Shown in pieces: positions 5,959-8,972 of a DNA stretch of 8,972 nucleotides (position 1 is its first letter; each line of letters opens with the position of its first letter). The translations under genes were made by a program, and so were the position numbers. Source of the DNA: DAOTTX01 sp034437515 (GTDB lineage Bacteria > Chloroflexota > Anaerolineae > Aggregatilineales > Phototrophicaceae). The notes under the pieces were generated by a model, which searched no databases, was not told the DNA's origin, and worked only from the letters and a program-made list of their open reading frames with translations. Where the stretch lies: assembly GCA_034437515.1 (NCBI GenBank), contig DAOTTX010000068.1, forward strand, positions 1 to 8,972. Reading direction: 5' to 3'.

Positions 5959-7083
5959 ATGCCAGGGACAACGACTGAGATAGCCATTGTGGGAGCCGGC
6001 GCTGCTGGTCTCACAGCCGCCATCGAGGCCAGACGCGCCGGTGCGCAGGTGACGGTCATCGACGAAAACCGGAGGCCGGGTGGACAGCTGTTCAAGCAGC
6101 TCCACAAGTTCTTCGGTTCGGCAAGTCATCGCGCTGGCACGCGTGGCTTTGACATCGGGGAGGAGTTGCTGGGCGATAGCGAAAATCTCGGCGTGAGCGT
6201 GCAATTGGATACCGTCTGCTGGGGGCTCTTTGAGAGGAACCGGTTGGCTCTGGAGCACGATGGGAAAGGCGATTTGCTCCACTTCAAGAAGCTGGTGCTG
6301 GCTACAGGAGCCTCGGAGAAGCCACTGGCTTTTCCTGGGTGCACGCTGCCGGGAGTGATGGGCGCTGGGGCCGCGCAGACATTGGTTAACGTGCACCGTG
6401 TGCTACCGGGGCGGCGGGTCCTGATGGTCGGAGCTGGGAATGTCGGCCTCATCGTGTCCTATCAACTTCTACAGGCGGGTGCGGACGTCGTTGCGGTCAT
6501 TGAGGGTCTACCCGAGATTGGCGGATACGGTGTGCATGCGTGCAAGATCCGGCGCGCTGGGGTCCCGATCCATATCTCACACACGATTCTGCGGGCTGAC
6601 GGTGAGGAGTCGGTTATGTCCGCGACGATAGCGCAGGTTGACGAGACATGGCAGCCGATCGAAGGCACAAGCCAGAGCCTGGATGTGGATACCGTGTGTA
6701 TGGCCGTCGGCCTCTCTCCTATGTCAGAGCTCGCGTGGTTAGCTGGATGTAAGTTCAGGTACGTCCCAGCTCTGGGCGGACACATTCCGATCCACAACCA
6801 GGATATGCAGACGACCGTTCCCGACGTCTACGTGGCGGGTGACATCGCTGGCATCGAAGAGGCCAGCACCGCGATGGAAGAGGGACGGTTGGCGGGGTTG
6901 GCGGCCGCGGAAGTGCTTGGCTACTGCTCGGAGGAAACCGAGCAGCGGAAGCTTGACGCTCATCTCGCACTTAGGGATCTGCGCGCCGGTCCGTTTGGAG
7001 ATGAACGTCACCAGGCGAAACTGCGTATCCAAGAGGCGTACACGCAACACTTGGAGCGGCAGGCAGATAAGAGCGCGCCGTGA
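5959..7083 (+). CDS. FAD-dependent oxidoreductase, HcnB/sarcosine-oxidase-alpha-like
   Basis: This 374-residue flavoprotein has two nucleotide-binding folds in the pyridine-nucleotide-disulfide-reductase style. The FAD site is IVGAGAAGLTAA (10-21), with Asp35/Glu36 ending the second strand and RPGGQLF (39-45), wording typical of the HcnB, opine oxidase subunit A and sarcosine oxidase alpha group. The second fold has VLMVGAGNVG at about 154-163, and VYVAGDIAGIEEAS at about 289-302 closes the FAD site. It has no CxxC or CxxxxC redox pair, so it is neither thioredoxin reductase nor the missing E3. It ends without the cysteine-rich BFD-like [2Fe-2S] domain that many relatives carry, and no partner oxidase subunit is next to it. 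ATG 5959 is 7 bases after GAGGAGG. The likely role is dehydrogenation of an amine, imino or D-amino acid; the substrate is unknown. Its stop overlaps the AcoX start. Confidence 0.85.
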   Translation: MPGTTTEIAIVGAGAAGLTAAIEARRAGAQVTVIDENRRPGGQLFKQLHKFFGSASHRAGTRGFDIGEELLGDSENLGVSVQLDTVCWGLFERNRLALEHDGKGDLLHFKKLVLATGASEKPLAFPGCTLPGVMGAGAAQTLVNVHRVLPGRRVLMVGAGNVGLIVSYQLLQAGADVVAVIEGLPEIGGYGVHACKIRRAGVPIHISHTILRADGEESVMSATIAQVDETWQPIEGTSQSLDVDTVCMAVGLSPMSELAWLAGCKFRYVPALGGHIPIHNQDMQTTVPDVYVAGDIAGIEEASTAMEEGRLAGLAAAEVLGYCSEETEQRKLDAHLALRDLRAGPFGDERHQAKLRIQEAYTQHLERQADKSAP

Positions 7084-8138
7084 GAGGTAGTGTCGGCATC
7101 ATCGCCAATCCCTTGGCAGGGTCCGACATCCGTCGTCTGGTTGCGCTGGGCAGCGTGACGGGAACTCAGGAGAAGATCAACATCGTCCAGCGGGTTCTGT
7201 CCGCGCTCCAAGCCCTCGATGTGGTCAATGTGTATCTGATGCCGGACATCTTTGGCATCGCGCACCGCGCCTTGGAGAAGTTGCCGTGTCGACTGGAGAG
7301 AGTCCGGAAGAGGAGCCAGGTCATCGGCATACCGGTGGACAACACCGCTGCCGATTCGACCCATGCAGCACGCGAAATGCGGCACCGCGGAGCGGGGTGC
7401 ATCGTTGTCCTAGGGGGAGACGGCACGGTGCGAGCTGTGGCCGAAGGGTGCCAGGATGTCCCCATCCTCCCCGTCTCTACCGGGACAAACAACGTGATCT
7501 CCGATCCAGTGGAGGGCACAGTAGCCGGGCTGGCGGCTGGTTTCGTAGCCCTTCACCCCGAGTTTACGGACCAAGCTGTGTACAGAAGCAAGCGGTTGGA
7601 GGTACAGCGGGAAGGGGACGCTCCATCATCAGCGCTGGTGGACGTAGCTCTAGTCATAGGAGATGCTCTAGGCTCCCGCGCAGTGTGGGATCCAAGCCTT
7701 GTGTGCATGGTGATCGTCACCCGTGGCGAGCCCGGCGCTGTGGGGATGTCTAGTGTGGCTGGGCTCTTGTCACCGGTACGGCGCACGGACCCATGGGGTC
7801 TGTGCTTCTCGCTGGGAAGGCCCGACGCAGGCCGGGTGACCGTTCCCCTGGCACCAGGATTGGTGACTTCGCTCGACATCCAGGAGTGGCATCAAGTGCC
7901 GATAGATCAGTCGATCATCGTCCAGGGAGGCGGCAGATTACTAGCTTTGGATGGCGAACGAGAGGTCGTCCTTCGCGAGGGGCAGCACGCCTCCATTACC
8001 TTGCGGCGTGACGGCCCCCTGGTGGTAGACGCGCTACGCGCGCTTCGCGTTGCCACGGAGCAGGGTTTCTTCCGTGCGCTGACTATCTCAACAGCCGAGC
8101 AGGCGCTGGAGGAGCACGTTGAGAGAGACACATGTTGA
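7080..8138 (+). CDS. acoX: AcoX-like protein with ATP-NAD kinase fold
   Basis: This 352-residue protein resembles AcoX, the conserved but functionally unclear protein of acetoin catabolism clusters, and the wider NAD-kinase-like family. It opens with GIIANPLAGSDIRRLVA (6-22), continues with EKINIVQRVL (31-40) and YLMPD (52-56), and contains the nucleotide-binding VVLGGDGTVRAVAEG (109-123; GGDGT at 112-116) followed by PVSTGTNNVI (131-140), the counterpart of the NAD-kinase second motif. The C-terminal half (about 180-340) is beta-rich by appearance and lacks a recognisable motif. The start is GTG 7080, overlapping the upstream TGA (7081-7083) with only a weak upstream AAGAG, so translation probably depends on ribosomes finishing the flavoprotein. 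AcoX next to E1/E2 genes is the best argument for an acetoin-like substrate. Kinase activity is an inference from the fold. Confidence 0.87.
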   Translation: MRGSVGIIANPLAGSDIRRLVALGSVTGTQEKINIVQRVLSALQALDVVNVYLMPDIFGIAHRALEKLPCRLERVRKRSQVIGIPVDNTAADSTHAAREMRHRGAGCIVVLGGDGTVRAVAEGCQDVPILPVSTGTNNVISDPVEGTVAGLAAGFVALHPEFTDQAVYRSKRLEVQREGDAPSSALVDVALVIGDALGSRAVWDPSLVCMVIVTRGEPGAVGMSSVAGLLSPVRRTDPWGLCFSLGRPDAGRVTVPLAPGLVTSLDIQEWHQVPIDQSIIVQGGGRLLALDGEREVVLREGQHASITLRRDGPLVVDALRALRVATEQGFFRALTISTAEQALEEHVERDTC

Positions 8139-8631
8139 GAGAATACCGGAGTTGGCCGCCCTCTGGGAGGACCAAGGCAAGATCTGGTATTTCCACATGC
8201 TTACGCCGGACTGCGCCTTGAACCAGCAAGATGTGAAATACGCGCTGGTCATGGGGAATAGCACGGATAGTGACACATGGGTGGTCTACTCGAACCAAGA
8301 ATTGGTCAAGCTCGGGCAAGCATTGGTCAGGATGCTTCATGGTGACGCCGCCATCAATGTGGAGGCAGCGGCTAGCTCGCCAGCCCGACTCGGTCTGGCC
8401 TCAATCTTGAAGCAACTCGACAGATTGAACGCCACTGGACAGCGCTGGCATCACCACTTGCTCTTCTCAGATTGTGTTTTCAACAACCATCCAGGCATAT
8501 GGACGATTCTCATTGAGCAGGTGGATGAAGACGGGATGATGAACATTAATCTCCTTTCTGAGGAAGAGCCTGTCGATGATCTGCCCCAGATTGAAGTCAG
8601 CTACTACGGGCAGGCTGATCCGGACTTCTGA
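8119..8631 (+). CDS. Unrecognised 170-residue protein with duplicated W-H-L-DC-N motif
   Basis: I do not recognise this family. The best start is TTG 8119, inside the end of acoX (20-base overlap), with GGAGGAG at 8108-8114 four bases upstream; no ATG is available in frame near the beginning. The protein has no signal peptide or membrane segment. It contains two copies of one motif: G-KIWYFHMLTPDCALN at residues 20-35 and G-QRWHHHLLFSDCVFN at 107-122. Shared positions are Gly, Trp, His, Leu, Asp, Cys and Asn, each followed by a beta-strand-like stretch (YALVMGN, WTILIEQ). His26/His113, Asp31/Asp118 and Cys32/Cys119 could bind metal or form a catalytic site, one per half. The C-terminus is acidic. 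Its tight coupling to acoX suggests a shared role with that protein. It may be a pseudo-symmetric small-molecule-binding or enzyme fold; no function is assigned. Confidence 0.8.
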   Translation: MRETHVERIPELAALWEDQGKIWYFHMLTPDCALNQQDVKYALVMGNSTDSDTWVVYSNQELVKLGQALVRMLHGDAAINVEAAASSPARLGLASILKQLDRLNATGQRWHHHLLFSDCVFNNHPGIWTILIEQVDEDGMMNINLLSEEEPVDDLPQIEVSYYGQADPDF

Positions 8632-8639
8632 CGCGCCGA

Positions 8640-8684
8640 GCCTGCAAGACTCTGGAGATCTATACTTTTGCGGTTTTTATTTTA
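8640..8684 (+). terminator. Weak candidate terminator after the last gene
   Basis: After the stop of the last gene there is an imperfect stem (GCAAGA 8644-8649 with TTTTGC, one G-T pair) followed by a GGTTTTTATTTT tract at about 8672-8683. The stem is interrupted and AT-rich, so this is a weak case; the T-tract could just reflect the AT-rich flank that starts here. Confidence 0.25.
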
Positions 8685-8754
8685 AGCATTAAACTTTGAT
8701 AGATAGTACAATTATAGCAATCATAAAAGCTCTTCTGCTAATTTAGTTGTATAA

Positions 8755-8824
8755 TATTGCCAAATAACAATAAGCCTGTGCAGGCAGTGGAAATAATGTG
8801 CTGGTGAAATAATCTTCGGCAATA
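8755..8824. repeat. Nested inverted repeats in the AT-rich flank
   Basis: TATTGCC (8755-8761) and GGCAATA (8818-8824) are perfect 7-base inverted arms about 56 bases apart, with GCCTG-TG-CAGGC (8774-8785) inside as a 5-bp stem. This could fold as RNA or serve as a protein-binding site. The arms are short and chance is a real alternative in AT-rich DNA. Confidence 0.35.
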
Positions 8825-8972
8825 GTTTATGCCTTTACGCAATATAAAACACTAATTTCAACAAAATAATCAATATTGACTAATAAATTGGCAACCTGTG
8901 TTGCATAAAACAATCATATACACAGTTTGACGTTGACAAATTGGTCTTGATCAAAAAGTGCAAAAGTATAGT

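Larger units (their letters stand above)
8640..8972. other. AT-rich right flank without a visible gene
   Basis: Base composition changes sharply after the operon: this stretch is dominated by A and T. All frames are interrupted by stops and I see no gene or RNA. It holds a short near-palindrome GCCTGTGCAGGC (8774-8785), which lies between the arms TATTGCC (8755-8761) and GGCAATA (8818-8824). Isolated promoter-like hexamers occur (TATAAT 8750-8755, TTGACT 8876-8881, TTGACA 8933-8938), but none pairs with a partner at the usual spacing. It may be the upstream region of a gene beyond the window or a boundary with DNA of another origin. Confidence 0.55.

Noticed and set aside
5533..6396. 287-codon antisense frame
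   Set aside because: Rich in Pro/Ser/Arg/His as expected for a shadow of GC-rich genes; the opposite strand carries convincing racemase and flavoprotein sequences.
5959..7083. Flavoprotein as the missing dihydrolipoamide dehydrogenase or a thioredoxin reductase
   Set aside because: No CxxxxC or CxxC redox pair is present, and the length is too short for E3.
8933..8972. Promoter made of TTGACA 8933-8938 and TATAGT 8967-8972
   Set aside because: The spacing is 28 bases, too long for a sigma-70-type promoter; such hexamers are common in AT-rich DNA.

Overview
The window is about 9 kb and holds one co-directional (+ strand) block of eight genes. Short intergenic gaps, stop/start overlaps and strong AGGAGG-type ribosome binding sites suggest a single operon. 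Coding DNA is moderately GC-rich. The sequence carries a lipoprotein-type solute-binding protein and bacterial E1/E2 dehydrogenase subunits, so the source is a bacterium. The style (lipobox protein, AcoX relative, Asp/Glu racemase, two-subunit E1) would fit an environmental lineage such as Chloroflexota, but this is only an impression; no rRNA or marker gene is present to prove it.

Layout: 1-347 is a leader without a convincing full gene, but it has several Shine-Dalgarno-like boxes and two tiny reading frames. 348-1502 encodes a LivJ-type branched-chain/aliphatic amino-acid binding lipoprotein. 1503-1610 is a spacer with a perfect 9-bp inverted repeat. 1611-2978 is a 2-oxoacid (acetoin/pyruvate-type) dehydrogenase E2 with one lipoyl domain and two apparent peripheral-subunit-binding domains. 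3042-4010 is E1 alpha and 4010-4987 is E1 beta. 5025-5813 is an Asp/Glu/hydantoin racemase-family protein. 5959-7083 is a HcnB/sarcosine-oxidase-alpha-like FAD oxidoreductase without the usual C-terminal iron-sulfur domain. 7080-8138 is an AcoX-like NAD-kinase-fold protein. 8119-8631 is an unrecognised 170-residue protein with an internal duplication of a W-x2-H-x-L-x2-x-D-C-x2-N motif. 8640-8972 is AT-rich DNA without a visible gene.

How the genes may work together (inference): the binding protein captures an amino-acid-like compound, the racemase changes its stereochemistry, the flavoprotein oxidises it towards a 2-oxo acid or similar ketone, and the E1/E2 complex cleaves that product to an acyl-CoA. 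AcoX and the 170-residue protein are accessory. The E1/E2/AcoX set matches the known acetoin dehydrogenase (aco) clusters, but adding a racemase, a flavin oxidoreductase and a binding protein is not the textbook acetoin layout and may mark a different substrate. E3 (dihydrolipoamide dehydrogenase), the ABC permeases/ATPases and a regulator are not in the window.
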